Source: Pseudonocardia sp. N23
GTDB taxonomy: Bacteria > Actinomycetota > Actinomycetes > Mycobacteriales > Pseudonocardiaceae
Length of the DNA stretch: 64,000 nucleotides
Assembly: GCF_002583555.1 (NCBI RefSeq)
Contig: NZ_BEGX01000028.1
Span: forward strand, 1-64,000
Direction: 5' to 3'
Under the pieces are notes generated by a model that was not told the origin of the DNA, made no database searches, and was given only the letters and a program-made list of their open reading frames with translations. Below, in pieces: positions 56,626-64,000 of this stretch. Made by a program: the position numbers and the translations under genes. Every line of letters begins with the position of its first letter. Position 1 is the stretch's first letter.

Positions 56626-57015
56626 TCAGTGCTCGTCGCGGCCGGTGATCTTCAGCTCGAGGTCGTCGGCCACGTTCGCGACGTGGCGGAAGGGGCGGTC
56701 GAAGCTTTCCAGGTTGGCGTCGCCCAGGGGGACGGAGTGCCGGAAGACCGCTACGCCGTCGGTCGACGCCACGCCGCCGACGACCGAGACGCTCGCCAGC
56801 GACAGCAGCTCGGCCAGGTCGACCTCGGCGATCCGGCAGATCGGCGAGGAGATCTGGGCCCAGGTGTGCCCGTCGTCGCCGATCACCTGTCGCACCACGA
56901 CGAGCTGGGTTCGGTCGCCCGTCGTCGGCAGGTTGAACCACAGCTCGTCGTCCTGCTGGCGCATGATCTCGTAACGCACGCGCACGTAGGAGACGAGATC
57001 GTCCCAGCTGGCCAC
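56626..57015 (-). CDS. Conserved hypothetical, YbjN/T3SS-chaperone-like
   Basis: A 129-residue cytoplasmic protein: VSYVRVRYEIMRQQDDELWF, GDRTQLVVVRQVIGDDG, SPICRIAEVDLAELLSLASV and VFRHSVPLGDANLESFDRPF. The strand-helix pattern resembles YbjN and type III chaperone-like folds common in actinobacteria. No catalytic motif. It lies downstream of nothing obvious and is co-oriented with the acyl-CoA dehydrogenase. Confidence 0.65.
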   Translation of the reverse strand: MASWDDLVSYVRVRYEIMRQQDDELWFNLPTTGDRTQLVVVRQVIGDDGHTWAQISSPICRIAEVDLAELLSLASVSVVGGVASTDGVAVFRHSVPLGDANLESFDRPFRHVANVADDLELKITGRDEH

Positions 57016-57058
57016 GGTGGCTCCTCCCGGTCGTCGACGCGACCGTACCGCGACCGCC

Positions 57059-58207
57059 CTACAGCCCGAGCTGGCGGGCGATCAGCATCTTCTGCACCTC
57101 CGAGGTGCCTTCACCGATCTCGAGGATCTTGGCGTCGCGATAGAAGCGGCCGACGGGGAACTCGTTCATGAACCCGTAGCCGCCGAAGATCTGGGTCCCG
57201 TCGCGGGAGTTGTCCATCGCGGCGTTGGACGACACCAGCTTCGCGATCGCCGCCTCCTTCTTGAACGGCTTGCCCGCCTGCATCTTCGCCGCCGCCGCGT
57301 ACCAGGCGAGCCGCGACGTGTGCGCCCGCGTCTCCATCTCGGCGATCTTGAACTGGATCGCCTGGTAGCTGCCGATCGGGTTGCCGAACGCCTCGCGTTC
57401 GTGGGCGTAGCGCACCGACTCGTCGACGCAGCCCTGCGCGAGACCGGTGCCGAGCGCGGCGATCGCGATGCGGCCCTCGTCGAGGATCGAGAGGAACTGG
57501 GCGTAGCCGCGGCCGCGTTCGCCGAGCAGGTTCGTCGCTGGGACGCGGCAGTCGTCGAACGACAGCTCGTGGGTGTCGGAGGCGTTCCACCCGACCTTGG
57601 AGTACTTGGGCGCCACCGTGAAGCCGGGGGTACCCGAGGGCACGAGGATCGCGGAGATCTCCTTCCTGCCGCCCTCGCGTTCCCCGGTGATCGCGGTGAC
57701 GGTGACGACCGAGGTGATGTCGGTGCCGGAGTTGGTGATGAACGACTTCGAGCCGTTGATGACCCACTCGTCGCCGTCGAGGCGGGCGGTGGTGCGGGTG
57801 GCGCCGGCGTCGGAACCGCCGCCGGGCTCGGTCAGGCCGAAAGCGCCGAGCTTCTCCCCGGTCACGAGCTCCGGCAGCCAGCGGGCCTTCTGCTCGTCGG
57901 TGCCGAACCGGTAGATCGGCATGAGGCCCAGCGAGACCCCGGCCTCCAGCGTGATCGCGACCGACGAGTCGACGCGGCCCAGCTCCTCCAGCGCGATGCA
58001 CAGCGCGGTGTAGTCGCCGCCCATGCCGCCGTGTTCCTCCGAGACGGGAAGCCCGAACAGGCCCATCCGTCCCATCTTCGCGACCAGGTCGTACGGGAAC
58101 TCCTCACGCTCGTAGAAGCCGCCGATGACCGGGGCGACCTCCTTGCGCGCGAAGTCCTCGACCGTGTGCCGCAGGGCTTCCTGCTCGTCGTCCAGATCGA
58201 GATTCAC
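57059..58207 (-). CDS. Acyl-CoA dehydrogenase (isovaleryl-CoA type, FadE19-like)
   Basis: FAD enzyme of 382 residues oxidising acyl-CoA to enoyl-CoA. It shows ALCIALEELGRVDSSVAITL, GAFGLTEPGGGSDAGATRTT, TELSFDDCRVPATNLLG-type DTHELSFDDCRVPATNLLGE, the R-N-region and the C-terminal FGGYGFMNEFPVGRFYRDAK with GEGTSEVQKM. Start GTG at 58207 overlaps the accA1 stop by GTGA. With accD1 and accA1 it forms the mycobacterial accD1-accA1-fadE19 arrangement, implicated in leucine/isovalerate breakdown; that role is inferred. Confidence 0.88.
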   Translation of the reverse strand: MNLDLDDEQEALRHTVEDFARKEVAPVIGGFYEREEFPYDLVAKMGRMGLFGLPVSEEHGGMGGDYTALCIALEELGRVDSSVAITLEAGVSLGLMPIYRFGTDEQKARWLPELVTGEKLGAFGLTEPGGGSDAGATRTTARLDGDEWVINGSKSFITNSGTDITSVVTVTAITGEREGGRKEISAILVPSGTPGFTVAPKYSKVGWNASDTHELSFDDCRVPATNLLGERGRGYAQFLSILDEGRIAIAALGTGLAQGCVDESVRYAHEREAFGNPIGSYQAIQFKIAEMETRAHTSRLAWYAAAAKMQAGKPFKKEAAIAKLVSSNAAMDNSRDGTQIFGGYGFMNEFPVGRFYRDAKILEIGEGTSEVQKMLIARQLGL

Positions 58208-60207
58208 TGGTCCTCCTGGGTGCTGACCTGCAACAAGACCGCGTCCTTGGCGACGGTGGCGCCTGCCCGGGCCCGCAGCTCGCGGACCACCCCGTCGATC
58301 GGCGCGGTGAGCACGTGCTCCATCTTCATCGCCTCGACGACCACCAGCCGCTGACCAGCGGTGACGGTGTCGCCCTCGGCCACGTCGACGACCGTGACGG
58401 TGCCGGGCATCGGGCTGACGACGGGCCCGCCCGCGGCGGTGGCGTCGGCGCGGGCAGCCCCCAGCCGGCCCTGCTCGCGCACGGCCCACGCGTACCCGTC
58501 ACGCCCGATCCAGAGCGTCCCGTCGTGCGCGCGCGCGACGACGTAGTGCCGGGCAAGACCACCCTGTGAGTGGCGATGGTCGCTGTGGCGACCATCGCCA
58601 CTCACGACCGCCGTACTCGTCCGCGTCTCCGGTGCGTCACCGATCGTCAACGACGCGTCGGCCGCGCGGCCGTGGGCGCGGACCTCGACCGGGTCGTGGC
58701 CGGAGACCAGCAGGGTGCGCGTCGTCGGGGCCGCGCCGCCGAGGCGCCAGCCGCCCGGGATGTCGAACGGGTCGACCACGGGGCCCGTGGGCTCGAGGTC
58801 GAGCAGCCCCACCCCGGTCGCGACGCCGAGCACGTCGGCGGGCAGGTCCGCGCGGGTCCAGTCGTCGAGGCGGCGGCCGACGAGCCCGGTGTCGAGACGC
58901 GCGGCGCGGACGTCGTCGTCGGCGAGCAGGGCGCGCAGGAAGCCGATGTTGGTGCCCAGCCCGAGCAACGTCGTGTTCGCCAGCGCGGTGTCGAGACGGC
59001 GGATCGCCTCGTCGCGGTCGGCGCCGTGAGCGATCACCTTGGCGAGCATGGGGTCGTAGTCGGATCCGACGACCCCGCCCGCCTCGATGCCGGCGTCGAC
59101 CCTGACGCCGTCGCCCGTCGGCTCCCGGAAGGCGAGCACGCGGCCGCCCGTCGGGAGGAACCCGGCGGCGGGATCTTCGGCGTAGACGCGGACCTCGATC
59201 GCGTGGCCGGTCAGCACGACGTCGTCCTGCGTGAGCGGCAGGTGCTCGCCCGCTGCGACGCGCAGCTGCAGCTCGACGAGGTCCAGCCCGGTGACCAGCT
59301 CCGTGACCGGGTGCTCGACCTGCAGCCGGGTGTTCATCTCCATGAAGAAGAACTCGTCGGGCCGGTCGCCGCCCACGATGAACTCGACCGTCCCGGCGCC
59401 GGTGTAGCCGACCGAGCGGGCGGCCTCGACCGCCGCCGCGCCCATCCGCTCCCGCTGCTCGGAGGTGAGCAGCGCCGACGGTGCCTCCTCGACGATCTTC
59501 TGGTGCCGGCGCTGCAGCGAGCACTCCCGCTCGCCCAGGTGCACCACGGTCCCGTGAGCGTCGGCCATGACCTGGATCTCGATGTGGCGAGGTGTGGTGA
59601 CCAGGCGCTCGACGAGCAGGGTGTCGTCGCCGAACGCGCCCTTGGCGACGCGCCGGGCGCCGACGATGGCCTCGGCCAGGTCCTCGGCCCGGTGGACCTC
59701 GACCATGCCCTTCCCGCCGCCGCCCGCCGAGGGCTTGAGCAGCACGGGGTAGCCGATCTGCTCCACGGCGAGAGCGAGGTCGTCGTCGGAGAGGCCGGAG
59801 CCGTCGGAACCGGGGACGACGGGCACGCCCGCCTTCGCGACGGTCTGCTTGGCGCGGATCTTGTCGCCCATCGCCTCGATCGCCGACGCGGGCGGGCCGA
59901 CGAACACGATCCCCGCGTCCTCGCAGGCTGCGGCGAACGCGGTGTTCTCGCTCAGGAAGCCGTAGCCGGGGTGGATCGCCTCCGCGCCGGCCGTCCGGGC
60001 TGCCTCGATGACGCGCTCGACCGACAGGTAGCTCTCGGCGGCGGCCGCCGGGCCCAGCCGCACCGCGAGGTCGGCGGCCGCGACGTGCGGGGACCCTGCG
60101 TCGGCGTCGGAGTAGACCGCGACCGACCGGATGCCCAACCGGCGCAGGGTGCGGATGACCCGAAGCGCGATCTCGCCGCGGTTGGCGACCATCACCGTGC
60201 TGAACAC
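58204..60207 (-). CDS. accA1: Acyl-CoA carboxylase biotin-carrying subunit (3-methylcrotonyl/propionyl type)
   Basis: Biotin carboxylase plus carrier (667 residues). Biotin carboxylase: VANRGEIALRVIRTLRRLGI, ATP-grasp lid LLKPSAGGGGKGM, catalytic ECSLQRRHQKIVEEAPS and FMEMNTRLQVEHPVTE. The carboxyl-terminal biotinyl domain has VVVEAMKMEHVL with the biotinylated Lys. Between them, near residues 535-550, the protein reads SGDGRHSDHRHSQGG, encoded by a 40-bp palindrome. Start GTG at 60207 with AGGAGG upstream. It pairs with accD1 upstream and is coupled to the acyl-CoA dehydrogenase. Confidence 0.92.
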   Translation of the reverse strand: MFSTVMVANRGEIALRVIRTLRRLGIRSVAVYSDADAGSPHVAAADLAVRLGPAAAAESYLSVERVIEAARTAGAEAIHPGYGFLSENTAFAAACEDAGIVFVGPPASAIEAMGDKIRAKQTVAKAGVPVVPGSDGSGLSDDDLALAVEQIGYPVLLKPSAGGGGKGMVEVHRAEDLAEAIVGARRVAKGAFGDDTLLVERLVTTPRHIEIQVMADAHGTVVHLGERECSLQRRHQKIVEEAPSALLTSEQRERMGAAAVEAARSVGYTGAGTVEFIVGGDRPDEFFFMEMNTRLQVEHPVTELVTGLDLVELQLRVAAGEHLPLTQDDVVLTGHAIEVRVYAEDPAAGFLPTGGRVLAFREPTGDGVRVDAGIEAGGVVGSDYDPMLAKVIAHGADRDEAIRRLDTALANTTLLGLGTNIGFLRALLADDDVRAARLDTGLVGRRLDDWTRADLPADVLGVATGVGLLDLEPTGPVVDPFDIPGGWRLGGAAPTTRTLLVSGHDPVEVRAHGRAADASLTIGDAPETRTSTAVVSGDGRHSDHRHSQGGLARHYVVARAHDGTLWIGRDGYAWAVREQGRLGAARADATAAGGPVVSPMPGTVTVVDVAEGDTVTAGQRLVVVEAMKMEHVLTAPIDGVVRELRARAGATVAKDAVLLQVSTQEDQ
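58566..58605. repeat. 40-bp palindromic element, copy 2 (inside accA1)
   Basis: Perfect 18-bp arms (left GTGAGTGGCGATGGTCGC) around TGTG. It lies in frame in the linker of accA1 and adds a His/Asp/Gly/Ser-rich stretch. Matches copies at 26534 and 63286. Confidence 0.85.
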
Positions 60208-60259
60208 GAGGCCTCCTGAGGGTGCGCACATTCTGCGGGAACGCTCGTCTGCACGGCGC

Positions 60260-61837
60260 TCACATCCGGAAGACGCCGAACGCAGGATCCCCGAGGGGCG
60301 CGTTGGCGGCGACGGAGAGGGACAGGCCCAGCACCCGGCGGGTGTCGGCGGGGTCGATGACGCCGTCGTCCCACAGCCGGGCCGAGGAGTAGTAGGGGTG
60401 GCCCTGCGCCTCGTACCGGGCGCGGATGGCATCGGGATCGGCGTTGCCGACCGTCCCGAGGACCGTCGCGGCCTGCTCGCCGCCCATCACCGAGATGCGG
60501 GCGTTGGGCCACATGAACAGGAACCGCGGCGAGTAGGCCCGCCCGCACATCGCGTAGTTCCCGGCGCCGAAGGACCCGCCGATGACGACGGTCAGCTTCG
60601 GCACCCGCGTCGACGCCACGGCGGTGACCATCTTCGCGCCGTTCTTGGCGATGCCGCCCGCCTCGTACGCAGCGCCGACCATGAAGCCGGAGATGTTCTG
60701 CAGGAACACCAACGGGATGCCGCGCTGGTCGCACAGCTCGACGAAGTGCGCGCCCTTGACCGCCGACTCGGAGAAGAGGATGCCGTTGTTGGCGATGATC
60801 CCGACCGGGTGGCCGTGGATGTGGGCGAAGCCGGTGACGAGCGTTGTGCCGTACTCGGCCTTGAACTCGTGGAACCGCGACCCGTCGACGATGCGGGCGA
60901 TGACCTCGCGTACGTCGTAGGGGGTGCGGGAGTCGGCCGGGACGACGCCGTACAGCTCGGCGGGGTCGACCACCGGCTCCTCCGTGGGCAGGACGGACCA
61001 GGGCCGCGGGGCGCGCGGGCCCAGTGTGGCGACGATCGAGCGGACGATGGCCAGGGCGTGCGCGTCGTCGTCGGCAAGATGGTCGGTGACGCCCGACACC
61101 CGCGAGTGCAGGGCACCGCCGCCGAGCTCCTCGGCGGTGACGACCTCGCCGGTCGCGGCCTTCACCAGCGGCGGACCGCCGAGGAAGATCGTGCCCTGGT
61201 CGCGGACGATGACGGCCTCGTCGCTCATCGCGGGGACGTAGGCGCCACCGGCGGTGCAGGAGCCCATGACCGCGGCGATCTGCGGGATCCCGAGGCCCGA
61301 CATCGTGGCCTGGTTGTAGAAGATGCGGCCGAAGTGCTCGCGGTCGGGGAAGACCTCGTCCTGCTGCGGGAGGAAGGCACCGCCGGAGTCGACGAGGTAC
61401 ACACAGGGCAGCCGGTTGTGCAGGGCCACCTCCTGCGCGCGCAGGTGCTTCTTGACCGTCATCGGGTAGTACGTGCCGCCCTTGACGGTGGCGTCGTTCG
61501 CGACGACCACGCACTCACGCCCGGACACCCGGCCGACACCGGTGATCATCCCGGCGCCGGGGGCGTCGCCGTCGTAGAGGCCGTGGGCGGCCAGCGGGGA
61601 CAGCTCCAGGAAGGGCGACGACGGGTCGAGCAGGGCGTCGACGCGGTCGCGCGGGAGGAGCTTGCCGCGGGCGACGTGACGTTCCCGGCTGCGGGCGGGG
61701 CCGCCGAGGCGCGCGGTGGCGAGCGTGGCGTTGAGGTCGGCGACCAGGTCGCGGTGCGCGGAGGCGTTGCGCGCGAACGTGTCGCTGCCGGCATCCGCCG
61801 ACGTGCCGAGCACGGGGGCGTCGGTCAGGCTCGTCAT
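60260..61837 (-). CDS. accD1: Acyl-CoA carboxylase carboxyltransferase subunit (methylcrotonyl type)
   Basis: Carboxyltransferase of 525 residues. Motifs: [40 protein letters not shown] and [27 protein letters not shown], and the C-terminal [16 protein letters not shown] with [12 protein letters not shown]. The SGGAFLPQQ and [11 protein letters not shown] signatures favour 3-methylcrotonyl-CoA carboxylase beta over propionyl types. ATG at 61837 with GGAGGG upstream. It is preceded by two operator-like palindromes (61853-61886). Confidence 0.9.
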   Translation of the reverse strand: MTSLTDAPVLGTSADAGSDTFARNASAHRDLVADLNATLATARLGGPARSRERHVARGKLLPRDRVDALLDPSSPFLELSPLAAHGLYDGDAPGAGMITGVGRVSGRECVVVANDATVKGGTYYPMTVKKHLRAQEVALHNRLPCVYLVDSGGAFLPQQDEVFPDREHFGRIFYNQATMSGLGIPQIAAVMGSCTAGGAYVPAMSDEAVIVRDQGTIFLGGPPLVKAATGEVVTAEELGGGALHSRVSGVTDHLADDDAHALAIVRSIVATLGPRAPRPWSVLPTEEPVVDPAELYGVVPADSRTPYDVREVIARIVDGSRFHEFKAEYGTTLVTGFAHIHGHPVGIIANNGILFSESAVKGAHFVELCDQRGIPLVFLQNISGFMVGAAYEAGGIAKNGAKMVTAVASTRVPKLTVVIGGSFGAGNYAMCGRAYSPRFLFMWPNARISVMGGEQAATVLGTVGNADPDAIRARYEAQGHPYYSSARLWDDGVIDPADTRRVLGLSLSVAANAPLGDPAFGVFRM

Positions 61838-61852
61838 CGACCCTCCAGGCAG

Positions 61853-61886
61853 GTTAGCGATCGTTAACAGGTTAGCGAACGTTAAC
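61853..61886. promoter_or_regulatory. Two tandem 16-bp palindromic operators upstream of accD1
   Basis: GTTAGCGATCGTTAAC (61853-61868) and GTTAGCGAACGTTAAC (61871-61886), 18 bp apart, each nearly self-complementary (one and two mismatches). They sit 16-50 bp before the accD1 ATG and look like TetR-family operators of a fatty-acid or branched-chain catabolic operon. The second copy contains the stop codon of the upstream mocR gene. Confidence 0.7.
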
Positions 61887-63281
61887 GCCCGGCGCCAGGG
61901 CCCGGGCCGAACGAGCGAGCAACGCCACGGCGCGCCGGATGCGGTCGGGGGACTGCGCCGCGTAGCCGATGACCAGGCCGGGCGGGCCGGGGGCGATCCG
62001 GTGGTCCGAGAGCGGCTGCACCAGGACCCCGTCGGCGGCGGCCGCGTCGGCGAGCGCCCGGTCGTCGACCTGGTTCGCGAAGGTCACCATCAGGTGCAGC
62101 CCCGCGGCGATGCCGTGCACCGTCACCTCGGGCAGGTGCTCGCGCAAGGCGTCGAGCATCGCGTCGCGCCGGGCCCGCACCCGTACCCGCACCCGGCGCA
62201 GGTGCCGTTCCAGCGCCCCCGAGGCCAGCAGGTGCGCGAACACGAGCTGCGGCAGGGCGGGTGCGCCCAGATCAGCCATCCACCGCTCGTGGACGACCTC
62301 GTCGCGAAGCCGTGCGGGCACCACCAGCCAGCCCAGCCGCAGGCCGGGCGCGAGGGTCTTGGACACGCTGCCCGCGTGCGCGACGAGCTCGGGCGCCAGG
62401 CACTGCAGCGCCGGGACGGGCGGGCGGTCGTAGCGGAACTCGGCGTCGTAGTCGTCCTCGACCACGAGTCCGCCGTCCGCGGCCCAGTCGAGCAGGGCCC
62501 GACGACGCGCCGGGGCGAGCACGACACCGGTCGGGAACTGGTGGGCCGGGGTGAGCAGCACCGTCGGCACCCCAGCGCGGCGCAACGCCTCGACGTCGAG
62601 ACCCGAGTCGTCGACGGGCACCGCGACCGGCGCCATCCCCCAGTGCGCCATCTGCTCGCGGGCGCCCTTCGAACCGGGGTCCTCCACCCCGACGGCCGGC
62701 GTATCGGCGCGCACGAGGACCCGCGACAGCACGGCCAGCGCCTGCGCCACCCCGGCGACGACGACGATCTCGTCGGGCGCCGCGACGACCCCGCGGGTGC
62801 GTCGCAGCCACGCGGAGATCTCCCTTCGCAGCAACGGGTGGCCACGCGGGTCGGGGTAGCCGAGGTCCGCCGCGGTGGTGCCGTCGAGGACCTCGCGCTC
62901 GGCCCGCAGCCACGCCGCGCGGGGGAAGGCGGAGAGGTCCGGCAGGCCGGGCGAGAGGTCGAGCGGGGCCTGCGCGCGGCGCTCGGTGCCGGCGTCGGCG
63001 GGTGCGGGCCGGGGCGCGGTGGCGACGACGGTCCCGCGGGCACCGCCTGTCACGAACAGGCCCTCGTCGGCGAGGCGCCGGTAGGCCTCGACGACGACGC
63101 CGCGCGAGAGCCCGAGGTCGGCGGCGAGCGTACGGGACGCCGGCAGCGTCGCGCCGACGCCGAGCGACCCGTCGGCCACGGCGGCCCGCAGGGCGTCGGT
63201 CAGCCAGCCCGCGAGGCCACCGCGCGGCACGCCGGTGGCGTCGAGCTGCAGGAAGTCCGATCCGGCTGCCACCACACCCAC
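61872..63281 (-). CDS. MocR/PdxR-type regulator (GntR plus aminotransferase-like domain)
   Basis: A 469-residue MocR regulator. N-terminal GntR winged helix ([31 protein letters not shown]), then a fold-type I PLP domain with [29 protein letters not shown] and the Schiff-base Lys in [17 protein letters not shown]. Such proteins often control a divergent transporter or PLP/GABA genes; here the divergent neighbour is a DMT exporter. The first GTG is 63281; GTG 63275 or 63272 are alternatives. Its stop lies in the second operator of accD1. Confidence 0.9.
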   Translation of the reverse strand: MGVVAAGSDFLQLDATGVPRGGLAGWLTDALRAAVADGSLGVGATLPASRTLAADLGLSRGVVVEAYRRLADEGLFVTGGARGTVVATAPRPAPADAGTERRAQAPLDLSPGLPDLSAFPRAAWLRAEREVLDGTTAADLGYPDPRGHPLLRREISAWLRRTRGVVAAPDEIVVVAGVAQALAVLSRVLVRADTPAVGVEDPGSKGAREQMAHWGMAPVAVPVDDSGLDVEALRRAGVPTVLLTPAHQFPTGVVLAPARRRALLDWAADGGLVVEDDYDAEFRYDRPPVPALQCLAPELVAHAGSVSKTLAPGLRLGWLVVPARLRDEVVHERWMADLGAPALPQLVFAHLLASGALERHLRRVRVRVRARRDAMLDALREHLPEVTVHGIAAGLHLMVTFANQVDDRALADAAAADGVLVQPLSDHRIAPGPPGLVIGYAAQSPDRIRRAVALLARSARALAPGVNVR

Positions 63282-63285
63282 CCTC

Positions 63286-63325
63286 GTGAGTGGCGATGGC
63301 CGCTATGGCGGCTATTCCGACTCAC
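63286..63325. repeat. 40-bp palindromic element, copy 3 (upstream of mocR)
   Basis: Left arm GTGAGTGGCGATGGCCGC, loop TATG, right arm GCGGCTATTCCGACTCAC; 15 of 18 positions pair. Located 5 bp before the mocR start, in the divergent control region shared with the DMT transporter. Confidence 0.75.
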
Positions 63326-63399
63326 AGCATCTTGGACCTTTTGATGACCACGACCTTGGCCCTGTTCGCAGGACCATAGCGGCGCCGACGATCGACGGC

Positions 63400-64000
63400 A
63401 TGAGAACGGGAACCGCACTCGCCGTCGGCGGGCTGGGGATGGTCTTCGTCGGCGGCGGCGTCGCGGTCTCCGGCCTGCTGCGCGACGCGCCGATGCTGAC
63501 GACCCAGGCCCTCCGATACGCGGCTGCGTTCGTGATCCTGCTGGTGGCGGCCAGGTTGTCGGGGCGGCGGATCGTCGTGCCGCGCGGGCGCGAGTGGCTG
63601 TGGCTCGGCGGGGTCGCGAGCACCGGGCTGGTGCTGTTCAACGTCGCGCTCGTCAGGGGTTCGGCGCACGCGGAGCCGGCGGTGCTCGGCGTCGCCGTCG
63701 CGAGCGTCCCGGTGCTGCTCGCGCTCGGCGGTCGCGGCGACCGGCGCGTCGTCCTCTGCGGAGCGGTCCTGGTGACGGCCGGCGCGGCGCTCGTCGAGGG
63801 TGGCGGCCGTACCGACGCACAGGGGCTGGGCTGGGCGCTCGTCGTACTGGCCTGCGAGGCGGGGTTCACGCTGCTCGCGGTACCCGTCCTCGGCCGGCAC
63901 GGACCGTGGGGCGTCTCGGTGCACACCTGCTGGATGGCGGCGGTCGGGCTGGGGGTCGGCGGGCTCGTCACCGAAGGACCTCCCGCCGTGACGACGCTGC
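63400..64000 (+). CDS. DMT/EamA-family transporter, partial (runs off right edge)
   Basis: At least 200 codons without a stop to the window end. Hydrophobic segments with EamA features: VGGLGMVFVGGGVAVSGLLR, ALRYAAAFVILLVAARL, WLGGVASTGLVLFNVALVRG, EPAVLGVAVASVPVLLALGG and GAVLVTAGAALVEG. DMT exporters carry amino acids or metabolites outward. It is divergent from the MocR gene by about 120 bp, the usual pairing for such regulators. The C-terminal half is missing. Confidence 0.82.
   Translation, partial: MRTGTALAVGGLGMVFVGGGVAVSGLLRDAPMLTTQALRYAAAFVILLVAARLSGRRIVVPRGREWLWLGGVASTGLVLFNVALVRGSAHAEPAVLGVAVASVPVLLALGGRGDRRVVLCGAVLVTAGAALVEGGGRTDAQGLGWALVVLACEAGFTLLAVPVLGRHGPWGVSVHTCWMAAVGLGVGGLVTEGPPAVTTL

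Overview
The window is very GC-rich DNA from an actinomycete, most likely a member of the Pseudonocardiaceae (Pseudonocardia-like). The evidence is GC-saturated third codon positions, GTG starts, Lsr2, CarD, WhiB, ThrE and OtsAB, and a long block collinear with the Mycobacterium tuberculosis segment that runs from ispF-ispD-carD-lpqE-radA to dacB-ppa. The genus is an inference; the gene order is read from the sequence.

Region 1 (1-5463) is one end of an integrated element. A tyrosine integrase fused to a GntR-like domain sits beside tRNA-Thr(TGT). With it are a tandem double-GntR regulator, a NUDIX hydrolase, an XRE/TPR regulator and a divergent set of excisionase-like HTH protein, small membrane protein and WhiB protein. 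The WhiB gene and the rest of the element run off the left edge. Region 2 (about 5500-6863) is a ruined TetR-DrrA-DrrB drug-exporter locus with several frameshifts and deletions.

Region 3 (6918-14503) holds a ThrE exporter, trehalose synthesis (otsA-otsB) facing a LacI regulator, and a zinc ABC importer operon behind a clear Zur-type box. Region 4 (14574-26990) holds rlmB, cysS, ispF-ispD, carD, lpqE-radA (with no disA after it), a truncated carbonic anhydrase, mutY, a hydrolase, an MhuD-like heme monooxygenase, a Sir2 protein and an aldehyde dehydrogenase ruin whose likely regulator survives next door. Region 5 (28536-44691) is a long minus-strand housekeeping run: clpC, a siderophore-interacting protein, lsr2, lysS, coaX-panD-panC-DUF2520, prsW, DUF3180, folK-folB-folP-folE, ftsH. 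Region 6 (45061-50858) has a secreted protease, hpt, tilS, a metalloprotease, dacB and ppa. Region 7 (50892-64000) holds a MarR-thiolase-MaoC group, an anti-sigma-like MEDS/ATPase protein, a SirB1-like protein, surE, a probable leucine-catabolism operon accD1-accA1-acyl-CoA dehydrogenase with two operator-like palindromes, a MocR regulator and the start of a DMT transporter.

The most unusual signal is a family of three 40-bp near-perfect palindromes with shared sequence. One is embedded in frame in accA1. One supplies the stop codon of the Sir2 gene and sits exactly at the broken end of the dehydrogenase ruin. One lies just upstream of the mocR start. Two genes (radA and the Sir2 gene) appear to start at CTG inside a CTGA stop-start overlap. 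No CRISPR array, rRNA operon or complete insertion sequence was seen.
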